From positions 1-48,295 of the forward strand of contig JAJRYJ010000118.1 of NCBI GenBank assembly GCA_024275795.1: a stretch of DNA of 48,295 nucleotides, read 5' to 3'. Under the pieces are notes generated by a model that worked only from the letters and a program-made list of their open reading frames with translations, ran no database searches and had not been told where the DNA came from. Positions 21,463 to 30,046 of this stretch are shown here, piece after piece (within the stretch, counting starts at the first letter, position 1; every line of letters begins with the position of its first letter). Made by a program: the position numbers and the translations under genes. Source of the DNA: Actinomycetes bacterium. GTDB lineage: Bacteria; Actinomycetota; Thermoleophilia; BMS3ABIN01.

Positions 21463-22617
21463 ATGCATAAACGCTTCCTGATGACACCGGGCCCGACGCA
21501 GATACCTCCGGAGGTGCTGCTGGCGTCGGCCCAGCCCATAATCCACCACCGTACGGCTGAATACTCGGAGCTTTTCGCGCGCGTCAACGAGGGACTGAAG
21601 TACATCTTCCAGACACAGAACGATGTGCTCTGCTTCTCATCATCGGGCACCGGCGCCATGGAGTCCGCCGTGGTCAACCTCTGTTCCGCAGGGGACAAGG
21701 TGCTCATCTGCTCATCGGGCAAGTTCGGCGAGCGCTGGCAGCAGCTGGCGGAGGCTTTCGGGCTTGAAAGCACCGTACTCGCATATGATTACGGCGGCAA
21801 GGTGAACCCGGACGATGTGGCAGCCGCCCTGAAGGACGACCCGGGGTATAAAGCGGTGTTCGTCACCCACAGCGAGACCTCCACCGGCGTCGTCAACGAC
21901 ATCGAGGCCATCGGCGCCATCGTCGCCGGCCACGACGCCGTGCTGGTCTCCGACTCGGTCAGCGGCATGGGCTCAGCGGAGATCAGGACCGACGCCTGGG
22001 GCGTGGACGTGGTGGTGGCCGGCTCGCAGAAAGCGTTGATGCTGCCGCCGGGCATGGCCTTCGCCAGCGTCAGCGACAAGGCCTGGGCCCTGGTGGAGAA
22101 ATCGACGCTGCCCAGGTATTACTTCGACTGGGCCAAGGCCCGCAAGGGGCTCAAGCAGCCCAAGCCCACCACGGCCTACACGCCCGCCGTCTCGCTGACG
22201 GTGGCGCTGGACGCCGCCCTGGGCATGATTCGCGAGGAGGGGCTGAAGGAGCTCTTCCGCCGGCACCGCACCATGGGGCGGGCCGCCCGCGAAGCGGTCA
22301 AGGCCCTGGGCCTGGAACTGTTTTCCCCCGATGACGAGCGCTGCAGTTCGGTGACAGCCGTCAAGGTGCCGGAAGGCATCGAGGACGCTGAGCTGCGTTC
22401 GCTGATGTTGGACAGGTACGGCGTGCAGCTGGCGGGCGGCCAGGGCAGCATGAAGGGGAACATCTTCCGCATCGGCCACTGCGGCTACTACAATTTTTCT
22501 GACATCATCGTCACCATCACCGCCCTGGAGCTGGCCCTGAACCAGCTGGGCTACGAGGTCGAAATCGGCCGCGGCGTCAGCCGGGCGGAGGCGGTCTTCG
22601 CGGAGGAGGGTTCTTGA
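21463..22617 (+). CDS. Class V aminotransferase (serine/alanine-glyoxylate type), probable serine-pathway enzyme
   Basis: A PLP enzyme of the SGAT/AGXT family (384 residues). The N-terminal MTPGPTQIPPEVL is the family hallmark; SGTGAMESAVVNL binds the cofactor phosphate, SDSVSGMGSAEI supplies the PLP aspartate, and GSQKALMLPPG contains the Schiff-base lysine. The frame is open upstream into ilvC, but the ATG at 21463, 7 bases after the ilvC stop, gives the normal N-terminus. It overlaps serA by four bases. A related gene pair with serA is known in Thermotoga, so this enzyme may replace SerC as the phosphoserine aminotransferase (inference). A serine-glyoxylate or alanine-glyoxylate role cannot be excluded. 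Confidence 0.9.
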   Translation: MHKRFLMTPGPTQIPPEVLLASAQPIIHHRTAEYSELFARVNEGLKYIFQTQNDVLCFSSSGTGAMESAVVNLCSAGDKVLICSSGKFGERWQQLAEAFGLESTVLAYDYGGKVNPDDVAAALKDDPGYKAVFVTHSETSTGVVNDIEAIGAIVAGHDAVLVSDSVSGMGSAEIRTDAWGVDVVVAGSQKALMLPPGMAFASVSDKAWALVEKSTLPRYYFDWAKARKGLKQPKPTTAYTPAVSLTVALDAALGMIREEGLKELFRRHRTMGRAAREAVKALGLELFSPDDERCSSVTAVKVPEGIEDAELRSLMLDRYGVQLAGGQGSMKGNIFRIGHCGYYNFSDIIVTITALELALNQLGYEVEIGRGVSRAEAVFAEEGS

Positions 22618-24230
22618 GCAAGAAAAAAGGCAAGAGCAAGGCCAGGCCCAGGGTACTGGTGAAGGAGAAGATAGCCAGGAGCGGCATCGACCTGCTGAAG
22701 AAGGAATTCAGCGTCGACGTCAAGCTGGAGATGGACCAGAAGCAACTGAAGAAGGAGATCGGCAAGTATGACGCCATCATCATCCGCAGCGGCACCAGGA
22801 TGACGAAGGAGATAATCGGCAAGGCGAAGAACCTCAAAGTCATCGGCCGCGCCGGCATCGGCGTCGACAATGTCGACGTGGCGGCGGCCACCAAGAAGGG
22901 CATCATCGTCGCCAACGCCCCCGAGAGCAACATCGTCGCCGCAGCTGAGCACACCATCGGCCTGCTGCTGGCCCAGAGCCGCAACATCCCCCAGGCCCAC
23001 GGCTCCATGAAGCACGGCAAGTGGGAGCGCTCCGATTTCGGCGGCGTCGAGCTGGCGGACAAGACCCTGGGCATCATCGGCTTCGGCCGCATCGGCGTGC
23101 TGGTGGCGCAGCGGGCCAGGGGCCTGAAGATGAAGGTCGTCGCCTACGATCCCTACGTGAGCAAATCCCGCTTCGAGGAGCTGGGCGTCGAGGGCGCCGC
23201 CAACATCAAGAGCCTCTACAAGCAGGCCGACTTCATCACCGTGCATCTGCCCAAGAGCCCGGAAACCAAAGGTTTCGTCGATGACGCGGCCTTCAAGGCG
23301 ATGAAGAAGGGCGTGCGCATCATCAACTGCGCCCGCGGCGGTATCGTCGACGAGGCGGCGCTGGCCAGGGCGCTCAAGTCCGGCAAGGTGGCCGGCGCGG
23401 CGCTGGATGTCTTCGAGAAGGAGCCGCCCACGGACAGCCCGCTGCTGAAGATGGACAACGTGGTGGTGACGCCGCACCTGGGCGCCTCCACAGCCGAGGC
23501 CCAGGACCGGGCCGGCACCATCATCGCCGAGCAGGTGGCGGCGGCGCTCAACGACGAGTTCGTCAGCAACGCCGTCAATATCCCCCTGGTGAGCGGCGAG
23601 CAGATGAACATGCTGCAGCCGTTCATGCCCCTCTGCGAGAAGCTGGGCCGACTGATCGTCGAGATAGCCGACGGCCCCCTGGACGATTTCAAGATTACCT
23701 ACCAGGGCGGGCTGGCGGACTTCGACAACCGGCTGCTGACTATCGCCTTCTTCAAGGGCATGCTCGAGGGGCGCGTGGAGGACACGGTCAATTATGTGAA
23801 CGCCGAGTCCATCGCCGAGGAACGGGGCATCAAGGTGACCGAGTCCCGGCGCCAGCAATCCATCGACTTCACCAACCTGGTCTCGGTGACCTCGGAGGAC
23901 AAGCGCGGCAAGCTGACCGTGGCCGGCACCACCATCGGCCCCAAGCACCGGCCGCGCTTCGTGAAGATATACCGTCACGACATCGCCATCGAGCCCGGCA
24001 AGTACATGGCCTTCTTCCGCTACGACGACGTGCCCGGCATGATCGGCCGCGTGGGGACGCTGCTGGGCAAGAACAAGATCAACATCGCCAACATGAACGT
24101 GGGCCGCAAGAAGATCGGCGGCAAGGCCGTGATGTCAGTGACGCTGGACAAGCCCATTCCGGAGAAGATCCTCGAGGAGATACGCTCACAGAAGGAGTTC
24201 GACGACGTGAGCTTCATTACTTTCCCCTAG
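22614..24230 (+). CDS. serA: D-3-phosphoglycerate dehydrogenase, long form
   Basis: Oxidises 3-phosphoglycerate, the first step of serine synthesis. The order is N-terminal half of the substrate domain, NAD domain with LGIIGFGRIGVLVAQRA, catalytic segments NCARGGIVDEAAL and VVTPHLGASTAEAQDRA, an intervening ASB domain, and a C-terminal ACT domain (DDVPGMIGRVGTLLGKNKIN) for serine feedback. At 538 residues it is the long type usual in Actinobacteria and Bacillus. The N-terminus carries a Lys-rich extension (SKKKGKSKARPR). The start is TTG at 22614, overlapping the aminotransferase stop (TTGA), and GGAGGAGG precedes it. It is the last gene of the operon. Confidence 0.96.
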   Translation: MSKKKGKSKARPRVLVKEKIARSGIDLLKKEFSVDVKLEMDQKQLKKEIGKYDAIIIRSGTRMTKEIIGKAKNLKVIGRAGIGVDNVDVAAATKKGIIVANAPESNIVAAAEHTIGLLLAQSRNIPQAHGSMKHGKWERSDFGGVELADKTLGIIGFGRIGVLVAQRARGLKMKVVAYDPYVSKSRFEELGVEGAANIKSLYKQADFITVHLPKSPETKGFVDDAAFKAMKKGVRIINCARGGIVDEAALARALKSGKVAGAALDVFEKEPPTDSPLLKMDNVVVTPHLGASTAEAQDRAGTIIAEQVAAALNDEFVSNAVNIPLVSGEQMNMLQPFMPLCEKLGRLIVEIADGPLDDFKITYQGGLADFDNRLLTIAFFKGMLEGRVEDTVNYVNAESIAEERGIKVTESRRQQSIDFTNLVSVTSEDKRGKLTVAGTTIGPKHRPRFVKIYRHDIAIEPGKYMAFFRYDDVPGMIGRVGTLLGKNKINIANMNVGRKKIGGKAVMSVTLDKPIPEKILEEIRSQKEFDDVSFITFP

Positions 24231-24261
24231 GCGGTTTCAGGACCGCGGCCCGCAGCCTGCC

Positions 24262-24369
24262 TCAGGGTTCTACGGGTTCGATCTCGTCGCTGCAGGGAAC
24301 CATCGCCATAGAAGAAGCGGCGCCGTCGTCTCCACAGCCGACGGCGGCAAGGGTGATGATGAGCAGCAA
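24262..24369 (-). CDS. Very small candidate lipoprotein, third of three
   Basis: A 35-residue frame from TTG 24369 reads as a hydrophobic stretch ending in a lipobox (LLIITLAAVGC), then GDDGAASSMAMVPCSDEIEPVEP and stop. It begins 4 bases past the stop of the preceding small gene, in a different frame. Its GCGDD motif after the hydrophobic segment matches the neighbour. No good ribosome-binding site is seen and the positively charged n-region is missing unless it starts further upstream inside the neighbour, so this is a tentative call. Confidence 0.35.
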   Translation of the reverse strand: MLLIITLAAVGCGDDGAASSMAMVPCSDEIEPVEP

Positions 24370-24373
24370 CCTG

Positions 24374-24637
24374 TTATTCGCCCTGGTCGCCGATAACCGT
24401 ATAGCCCGGCCCCGCCGGTACGGAGATCGGCAGGGTCGTATCGAAGCCGCCGGTCTGGGTCACGGTCGGTGCGCTGGTGCTCGTTCCCTGCTCGCCCTCG
24501 TCATCGCCGCAACCCGGCAGCCAGGCAGATACCGCGACCACGGCGATCACGGCTATGGTTACCAGCAGGTTCCAGCCGCTCACCGGGCCGATGTTGTAAT
24601 TGTCATGGCGATCCATGTCCCCGTCGCGTCCTTTCAT
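24374..24637 (-). CDS. Small membrane-anchored or lipoprotein, second of three
   Basis: An 87-residue protein with a charged N-terminus (MKGRDGDMDRHDNYN), one hydrophobic segment (about residues 23-42, WNLLVTIAVIAVVAVSAWLP), then GCGDDEGEQ and a Thr/Ser/Pro-rich exposed tail. The Cys after the helix resembles a lipobox (WLPGC), although the long n-region is more like a plain anchor. The ATG at 24637 has AAGGA 9 bases upstream. It lies 12 bases after the first small gene and is probably cotranscribed with it. No family recognised. Confidence 0.6.
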   Translation of the reverse strand: MKGRDGDMDRHDNYNIGPVSGWNLLVTIAVIAVVAVSAWLPGCGDDEGEQGTSTSAPTVTQTGGFDTTLPISVPAGPGYTVIGDQGE

Positions 24638-24649
24638 GGCTGGCGTTCC

Positions 24650-24877
24650 TTACGGTGTGGTATCAATGTCGGGCACCGTCTCTATCGGGGGCTCAATAGG
24701 CCTTTCGGGCACCGGGGGCGTCTCGGTCCTGGTGACTGTCACCGTCCGCGTCGGTTCGGGGGCGGGCGTCACTTCCTCATCGCAGCCGCCTTTCACTACG
24801 AACGCCAGCACCACCACCACGACGATGAAGATGATGACGCCGATGAGGATGTTCCTGCCCTGTTTGCCCATGGCCAA
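24650..24877 (-). CDS. Small membrane-anchored protein, first of three
   Basis: A 75-residue protein with a short basic start (GKQGRN), a very hydrophobic helix (about 10-29, ILIGVIIFIVVVVVLAFVV), then KGGCDEE and a Thr/Pro/Glu-rich tail (EPTRTVTVTRTETPPVPE). Translation can begin at TTG 24877 or ATG 24871; GGGAGA upstream is compatible with either. The Cys-Asp-Glu after the helix resembles the GCGDD of the next two small products. Function unknown; an extracytoplasmic role is inferred from topology. Confidence 0.55.
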   Translation of the reverse strand: MAMGKQGRNILIGVIIFIVVVVVLAFVVKGGCDEEVTPAPEPTRTVTVTRTETPPVPERPIEPPIETVPDIDTTP

Positions 24878-25007
24878 GAATTCTCCCGTGGTCCGTTATA
24901 TGAATTTCCTACCGGGTAATGATTTCATACAGACGGCTTGTGCACAACTGGAAAGACATCCGAAAAGTCGCCGGCGCCGCGGCGCGAGCCGCCGCCCCCG
25001 GCTTTCT

Positions 25008-25106
25008 CTATCTGCCCGCCTCGAGGGCCTTGATCTTGATGTCAACCTTGCGAGTCATCTCTCCTCCAATCCCGGTCAGTGGTTTTTTCAGGTCCTCTAC
25101 CCCCAT
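25008..25106 (-). CDS. Possible 32-residue peptide
   Basis: An open frame from ATG 25106 encodes a charged helical peptide (start MGVEDLKKPLTGIGGEM, end IKALEAGR). An in-frame internal ATG at 25058 has a perfect GGAGGAGAG before it and would give 16 residues. It is antisense to the hsp20 leader. No homologue is recognised and chance cannot be ruled out. Confidence 0.25.
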   Translation of the reverse strand: MGVEDLKKPLTGIGGEMTRKVDIKIKALEAGR

Positions 25107-25151
25107 GACGGGGACCGCTATGGATACTTACGCCGATACTACGCAGTTAAC

Positions 25152-25180
25152 TTTCCAAAAAAACGGGAAAAGTGTATTGT
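25152..25180 (+). promoter_or_regulatory. Candidate hsp20-lon promoter with imperfect palindrome
   Basis: TTTCCA (25152-25157) and TATTGT (25175-25180) are 17 bases apart. The spacer contains an imperfect inverted repeat (ACTTTCC...GGGAAAAGT, 25150-25173) that could be an operator. It does not match CIRCE or the HAIR element. The rest of the 365-base gap 24878-25242 holds only the tentative 32-residue frame on the other strand. Confidence 0.35.
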
Positions 25181-25242
25181 ATTGAAGCGTCCGCTGGGCG
25201 CGTTTACGCATGCCCGCTTCCGGGGCCCGATGGAGGAAAGAT

Positions 25243-25710
25243 ATGAGACCAAAGAAGAATAACCCCTTTTCCGAATTCGATCGCCTGTCCAATGAGATCG
25301 AGGAGATGTTCTTTCGTTTCTCGGGAGGCCCGCGCCTGAGGATGATGAAGGGCGGCGCCTTCCAGCCCCTGGCAGATGTCTTCTATTCGAAACAGGCCAA
25401 CGCCATCATCGTCAAACTGGAGATTCCCGGTATTTCCCCTGAGGATGTGCGCCTGACCCTGCAGGACAAGTCCCTGGTGATCGAGGGGACGCGTGCCGAT
25501 ACCCAGCCAGAGGCGGACAAGGCCTATCACCAGATGGAGATCGACTACGGCCCCTTCAAGCGCAAGATCGTGCTGCCGGCGGCGGTGGACGTGGAGAACG
25601 CCAGCGCCGATTACCGGGACGGCTTCCTCACCATCGAGCTGCCGATTATCGAGCGGGACAGCAAAGCGGTCAACGTGCCCATCAGCGTCAAGCAAAAAAA
25701 GGACAAATAA
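25243..25710 (+). CDS. Small heat-shock protein (Hsp20/alpha-crystallin)
   Basis: An ATP-independent holdase of 155 residues. After a polar start (RPKKNNPFSEFDRLSNEIEEMF) the alpha-crystallin domain runs from PLADVFYSKQANAIIVKLEIPG to about residue 145, with the hallmark DYGPFKRKIVLPAAVD...ASADYRDGFLTIELP. A short Lys-rich tail ends with an IPISV-type motif (VNVPISVKQ) near the C-terminus. The frame extends to 25210, but ATG 25243 has GGAGGAAAG at ideal spacing. The stop is 3 bases from the lon ATG, so holdase and protease are coexpressed. Confidence 0.94.
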   Translation: MRPKKNNPFSEFDRLSNEIEEMFFRFSGGPRLRMMKGGAFQPLADVFYSKQANAIIVKLEIPGISPEDVRLTLQDKSLVIEGTRADTQPEADKAYHQMEIDYGPFKRKIVLPAAVDVENASADYRDGFLTIELPIIERDSKAVNVPISVKQKKDK

Positions 25711-25713
25711 CCC

Positions 25714-28206
25714 ATGGAAAGCAGCCTTTCTGAGACCCAGCCGGCGATAGAGGAAGTAGAGGAGATACCGGAACTGATCCCGATCCTGCCCCTGCGGGAC
25801 ACGGTGGTCTTCCCGGAGACCGTGACGCCGCTGGCCGTCGGCCAGGAGCGTTCGGTGAAGCTCGTGGACGACGTTCTGCACAAGGACAAGATGATCGGCC
25901 TCGCGACCATCAGCAACAAGGAAGTGGAGACCGCGGGGCCGGAGGACGTGCACGAGGTGGGCACGGCGGCGCTCATCCACAAGATGCTCAAGGTGCCGGA
26001 CGGCTCGCTGCGCATCCTCGTGCAGGGCGTCAAGCGCATCCGCATCCTCGAATACACGGAAAGCGAGCCCTATCTGGTAGCGAGGGTGGAAGTGCTGGAG
26101 GACGAGGTGGAGATGACCAAGGAGGTCGAGGCCCTCACCCGCAACCTGCAGAACGTTTTCACCAGGATCATCGGCCTGGTGCCATACCTGCCGGAGGAGC
26201 TGCAGATGGCCGCGTCCAACGTGGATGACCCCAGCGCCCTCTGTTACCTGATCGCCTCCGCCATCAAGATCAAGACGGAGGAGAAGCAGGAACTGCTGGA
26301 GGAGCGCGACGTGGAGGCGCGGCTGCGCAAGCTGACGGTAATCCTCAACCGCGAGCTGGAGGTCTTCGAGCTGGGCAGCAAGATCCAGAACGAAGTCCAG
26401 AGCGAGATGGACAAGGGGCAGCGGGAATATTTCCTCAGGCAGCAGCTGAAGGCCATCCAGGAGGAGCTGGGGGAGACGGATGAGATCACCGCCGAGGTCA
26501 ACGAGCTGCGCGCCACCATCGACGAACTGGAGCTGCCGGAAGAAGTGGACCAGCAGGCCCGGCGCGAGCTGGACCGTCTCTCCAAGCTGCAGCCTGCGGC
26601 GGCTGAGTATTCGGTCATCCGCACCTACATCGACTGGCTGATCAGCATCCCCTGGAACAAGAGCACCGATGACAACCTGGATATCAAGGCGGCGGAGGCG
26701 GTGCTGGACGAGGACCATTATGACCTGGAGAAGGTGAAGACGCGCATCCTCGAATATCTCTCCGTGGCCAAGCTCAAGAGCGACATGTCCGGGCCCATCC
26801 TCTGCTTCGTGGGGCCGCCCGGCGTCGGCAAGACCTCCCTGGGACATTCCATCGCCCGCGCCCTGGGGCGCGAGTTCATCCGCATCTCCGTCGGCGGCGT
26901 GCGCGACGAGGCGGAGATACGCGGCCACCGGCGCACCTATATCGGCGCCATGCCCGGCACCATCATCCGCGCGCTCAGGGACGCCGGCTCCAACAACCCG
27001 GTGTTCATGATCGACGAGGTGGACAAGCTGGGGGCCGACTTCCGCGGCGACCCGTCATCGGCGCTGCTGGAAGTGCTGGACCCGGAGCAGAACGACAGCT
27101 TCCGCGACCATTACCTGGACCTGCCCTTCGACCTCAGCAAGGTGCTGTTCATCGCCACCGCCAACATCCTCGACCCGGTGCCGCCGGCGCTCAGGGACCG
27201 TATGGAGGTCATCGAGCTCTCCGGCTACACGGAGGAGGAGAAGGTCAAGATAGCCAAACGCTACCTGATACCGAAGGAGATCGAGGCTCATGGCCTCGTC
27301 CCGCGGCAGATAAAGTTCACCGACAAGGCCATCCTCAAGATCGTCCAGGATTTCACGCGCGAGGCGGGCTTGAGGAACCTGGAGCGTGAGGTTGCCTCAG
27401 TCTGCCGCAAGGTGGCGCGCGAGATCGCCGAGGGAAAGGTCAAGCGGGTGACCGTGGGTGAGGCAGCGGTGACGCGCTACCTGGGCAAGAAGAAGTTCTT
27501 CTCGGAGGCCCGGCGCATGACCTCGGAGCCGGGGGTGGCCACGGGGCTGGCCTGGACACTGAACGGCGGCGACATCATCTTTATCGAGGCCACCGGCATG
27601 CACGGGACGGGCCGCCTGATACTCACCGGCCAGCTGGGAGACGTGATGAAGGAATCGGCCCAGGCGGCCCTGAGCTGGGTGAGGACGCGCGCGGACGATC
27701 TGAAGGTGCCGGAGGATTATTTCCAGAAGAACGATATCCACGTGCACGTGCCCGCCGGCGCGGTTCCCAAGGACGGTCCCTCCGCCGGCGTCACCATGAC
27801 CACGGCGCTGACTTCGCTGGCGACCAACCAGCCGATTCTCTCCAATGTGGCCATGACCGGCGAGGTGACATTGAGCGGCAAGGTGCTGCCGGTGGGCGGC
27901 ATCAAGGAAAAGGTGCTGGCGGCGCGGCGCGCCGGGCTGGATACGGTGATCCTGCCGCGGGAGAACGAGAAGGACCTGGATGATATTCCGGAGCACCTGC
28001 GCAAGGAGATGCGATTCGTGCTCGTGGATGACGTCTCCGAGGTGCTTGAGAACGCCCTGGGGAACGGCAAGCCGGCTGCGAAGCCGCGCAAGCTCAAGAG
28101 CGCCGGCAGGAAGCGCGCGGGCAGGTCCGGCAGGAAGGCCGCCCGCAGGCCGTCAAGCAAGGCCAACATGAACCGCAGGGCGGCGAAGGGGAAAAAGGGC
28201 TCCTGA
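25714..28206 (+). CDS. lon: ATP-dependent protease Lon
   Basis: Degrades misfolded and regulatory proteins in the cytoplasm. The N-terminal LON substrate domain begins at [19 protein letters not shown]; the AAA+ module has Walker [14 protein letters not shown] (about 367) and Walker [12 protein letters not shown]. The protease domain has the Ser-Lys dyad S690 in [11 protein letters not shown] and K733 in VGGIKEK. The C-terminal 45 residues are a basic Lys/Arg/Ala tail ([13 protein letters not shown]), not part of the fold and perhaps nucleic-acid binding. At 830 residues it is otherwise standard. It sits 3 bases after hsp20. Confidence 0.97.
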   Translation: MESSLSETQPAIEEVEEIPELIPILPLRDTVVFPETVTPLAVGQERSVKLVDDVLHKDKMIGLATISNKEVETAGPEDVHEVGTAALIHKMLKVPDGSLRILVQGVKRIRILEYTESEPYLVARVEVLEDEVEMTKEVEALTRNLQNVFTRIIGLVPYLPEELQMAASNVDDPSALCYLIASAIKIKTEEKQELLEERDVEARLRKLTVILNRELEVFELGSKIQNEVQSEMDKGQREYFLRQQLKAIQEELGETDEITAEVNELRATIDELELPEEVDQQARRELDRLSKLQPAAAEYSVIRTYIDWLISIPWNKSTDDNLDIKAAEAVLDEDHYDLEKVKTRILEYLSVAKLKSDMSGPILCFVGPPGVGKTSLGHSIARALGREFIRISVGGVRDEAEIRGHRRTYIGAMPGTIIRALRDAGSNNPVFMIDEVDKLGADFRGDPSSALLEVLDPEQNDSFRDHYLDLPFDLSKVLFIATANILDPVPPALRDRMEVIELSGYTEEEKVKIAKRYLIPKEIEAHGLVPRQIKFTDKAILKIVQDFTREAGLRNLEREVASVCRKVAREIAEGKVKRVTVGEAAVTRYLGKKKFFSEARRMTSEPGVATGLAWTLNGGDIIFIEATGMHGTGRLILTGQLGDVMKESAQAALSWVRTRADDLKVPEDYFQKNDIHVHVPAGAVPKDGPSAGVTMTTALTSLATNQPILSNVAMTGEVTLSGKVLPVGGIKEKVLAARRAGLDTVILPRENEKDLDDIPEHLRKEMRFVLVDDVSEVLENALGNGKPAAKPRKLKSAGRKRAGRSGRKAARRPSSKANMNRRAAKGKKGS

Positions 28207-28217
28207 GCGGGCAGCTT

Positions 28218-28490
28218 CTAGCCGCCGGCAACGGCCGGGACGATGCTGACCTCGGCTCCGTCACCCGCTTCGGTGGCAAGCCCATCCTCGAAACGGATAT
28301 CCTCGCCGTCGATGTAGATGTTGATGAAGCGGCGCAGCTCCCCGTTCTCGAGCATGCGCTCGGAGATGCCGCCGTGTTTTTCTTCCAGCTGTTTGATGAT
28401 GTTCTCAACCGGACCGGCGTCGCATTCCACGACTCCCTCTCCACCTGTCAGCTGCCTCAGCTGGGCCGGTATCCTTACCTTGACACTCAA
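28218..28490 (-). CDS. MoaD/ThiS-family sulfur-carrier protein
   Basis: A 90-residue beta-grasp protein ending in Gly-Gly (VPAVAGG), the tail that is adenylated and turned into a thiocarboxylate in MoaD, ThiS and CysO. SVKVRIPAQLRQLTGGE opens the fold; NIYIDGEDIRFEDGLAT and GDGAEVSIVPAVAGG close it. It overlaps the threonine-synthase-like gene by four bases (ATGA), so it is translated with it. No molybdopterin or thiamin genes are nearby. The partner and the SAM riboswitch suggest sulfur donation for an amino-acid synthase, as in the CysO-CysM pair (inference). An E1-like activating enzyme is not in the window. Confidence 0.92.
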   Translation of the reverse strand: MSVKVRIPAQLRQLTGGEGVVECDAGPVENIIKQLEEKHGGISERMLENGELRRFINIYIDGEDIRFEDGLATEAGDGAEVSIVPAVAGG

Positions 28491-29809
28491 TGTGATGCTC
28501 CTTTCAGGTCTTTCTCCCGTTGCCCGGCGGCCGCATCCGGGGTGCTTTCGTCCATTGCAGCTTCCTCCGCGTTAACCTTGTCCGTCGCTGTACCTTCCAG
28601 CACCTGCTCCTCGAACTCGCTGAGACTGGGGTCGATCTCGAAGGTCGTCAGCGTTCCGGAGACGGCATCCAGTGTCTTGAGGCCGTCGCCGGTGATGTAG
28701 GCCACCACCTCGTCGGTGGCATGGATCTTCCCGGAGGCCGCCAGCTTGGCGAGAACGCCGGTGGTGACGCCGCCGGCGGTCTCGGTGAAGATGCCGGTGG
28801 TCTCCGCCAGCAGCTTGATGCCGTCGACTATCTCCTGCTCCGTGACGTTCTCGATGACGCCGCCGGTGGAGCGGGCCACCTCCAGGGCGAAGATGCCGTC
28901 CGCCGGGTTGCCGATGGCCAGCGACTTGGCGATGGTGTCCGGTTTCACCGGCTTGATATGTTCCTGTTCCTGCTGGAAGGCGGTGGCGACGGGGCCGCAG
29001 CCCTCTGCCTGGGCGCCGCAGACCACCGGCGCCTTGCGGCGTATCAGCCCCACCTCGCCCAGCTCCCAGTAGCCCTTGTGGATCTTTGTCAGCAGCGAGC
29101 CCGAGGCCACCGGCACCACGACCTTGTCCGGCGCCCGCCAGCCCAGCTGCTCGGCCGTCTCGTAGGCCAGGGTTTTGCTGCCCTCGGCGTAATAGGGGCG
29201 GACGTTGACGTTGACGAAGGCCCAGTTCTTCTCGGCGGCTATCTCGGTGCAGAGGCGGTTGACGTCGTCGTAATTGCCGCGTACCTTGACCACATTGACG
29301 CCGTAGACCGCCGTGGCGATGATCTTCTGTATCTCCAGGTTTGCGGGGACGAACACGAAAGCTTCCGTACCCGAAGCCGCCGCGTGCGCCGCCACGCTGT
29401 TGGCCAGGTTTCCGGTGGAGGCGCAGGCAACCACGTTGAAACCGAGCTCCAGCGCCCGCTGCAGCGCCACAGCCACCACCCGGTCCTTGAAGGAGTGGGT
29501 GGGATTTGCGGTGTCGTTCTTTATCCATACCTTCTTCAGGCCCAGTTCCGCCGCCAGCCTGTCTGCCTTGATCAGCGGCGTGAAGCCCGCCTGCAGGTCC
29601 ACCTGGGGCCGGCTTTCCACCGGCAGGAAATCGGCGTAGCGCCAGAGTGACGAGGGGCCGTGCGCGATGCGGTCCTTGGTGGCGCGGCGACGGATCTTGT
29701 CGTAGTCGTAGGCGACCTCCAGGGGGCCGAAGCAGTAGTCGCAAACGAATAGCGCCTCAAGCGGGTAGGTCCTGCCGCACTCTTTGCATTTCAGGTGATC
29801 TGCTGTCAT
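28487..29809 (-). CDS. thrC: Threonine-synthase-like PLP enzyme under SAM control
   Basis: Fold-type II PLP enzyme of 440 residues from ATG 29809. An N-terminal zinc ribbon (C8, C11, C23, C26) precedes the catalytic domain; the PLP lysine is K108 in NPTHSFKDRVVAVAL, the phosphate-binding loop is ACASTGNLANSVAAHAA, and SGSLLTKI follows. The last ~40 residues are an acidic tail absent from classical ThrC. By sequence it is threonine synthase (O-phosphohomoserine to threonine). However, it is under a SAM-I riboswitch, normally found on methionine and sulfur genes, and is coupled to a ThiS-like protein, so it may instead make homocysteine from O-phosphohomoserine and a protein thiocarboxylate (hypothesis). 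The frame runs open to 29941, but that stretch is riboswitch RNA. Confidence 0.88.
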   Translation of the reverse strand: MTADHLKCKECGRTYPLEALFVCDYCFGPLEVAYDYDKIRRRATKDRIAHGPSSLWRYADFLPVESRPQVDLQAGFTPLIKADRLAAELGLKKVWIKNDTANPTHSFKDRVVAVALQRALELGFNVVACASTGNLANSVAAHAAASGTEAFVFVPANLEIQKIIATAVYGVNVVKVRGNYDDVNRLCTEIAAEKNWAFVNVNVRPYYAEGSKTLAYETAEQLGWRAPDKVVVPVASGSLLTKIHKGYWELGEVGLIRRKAPVVCGAQAEGCGPVATAFQQEQEHIKPVKPDTIAKSLAIGNPADGIFALEVARSTGGVIENVTEQEIVDGIKLLAETTGIFTETAGGVTTGVLAKLAASGKIHATDEVVAYITGDGLKTLDAVSGTLTTFEIDPSLSEFEEQVLEGTATDKVNAEEAAMDESTPDAAAGQREKDLKGASH

Positions 29810-29856
29810 CTTCCGCCCAGCTCCTTGGCTGCTTTGCTGTCCTGCGCTATCGCACG

Positions 29857-29887
29857 AAAAAAGCCTCTGCCTGATGTGGCAGAGGCT
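29857..29887 (-). terminator. Intrinsic terminator of the SAM riboswitch
   Basis: A perfect 10-bp stem (AGCCTCTGCC with GGCAGAGGCT), 6-base loop and a run of T. The CCACATC inside it (29873-29879 on the plus strand) can pair perfectly with GATGTGG at the 3' side of aptamer helix P1, forming the antiterminator. Confidence 0.93.
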
Positions 29888-29904
29888 GGCACTCGATCTT
29901 TCGC

Positions 29905-30017
29905 CACATCTTTCAGACCTATGGTCTGTAGGAGTTGGCACCTTGCGTCGGATGATGAGAACCCTTCGCAGGTTGCCGAGGCTTCACAGGGCCAGTCCCT
30001 CAGCCTCTCTCGATGCG
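29905..30017 (-). ncRNA. SAM-I (S-box) riboswitch aptamer
   Basis: The minus strand carries the S-box core: AGAGAGG, then AGGGACTGGCCC, GAAGCCTCGGCAACC, the AAGGTGCCAACTCC junction, and a P4 hairpin (CAGACC/GGTCTG). P1 is CGCATC at the 5' end paired with GATGTG at the 3' end. SAM binding stabilises P1 and lets the downstream terminator form, so high SAM turns the thrC-like and MoaD-like genes off. Confidence 0.95.
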
Positions 30018-30046
30018 AACAACGCGTTCCTTGTTGTAGCCTAGAA

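Noticed and set aside
25204..26928. 574-codon minus-strand frame
   Set aside because: Antisense to hsp20 and lon. It is rich in Leu/His/Asp in the pattern typical of reverse-strand shadows and shows no domain.
28218..28490. MoaD-like gene as part of molybdopterin synthesis
   Set aside because: No moaE, moaA or moeB-like gene is nearby, and it is translationally coupled to a PLP enzyme under SAM control.
29810..29941. 44-residue N-terminal extension of the threonine-synthase-like protein
   Set aside because: The extension would be encoded by the riboswitch terminator and aptamer; the zinc ribbon begins right after ATG 29809.
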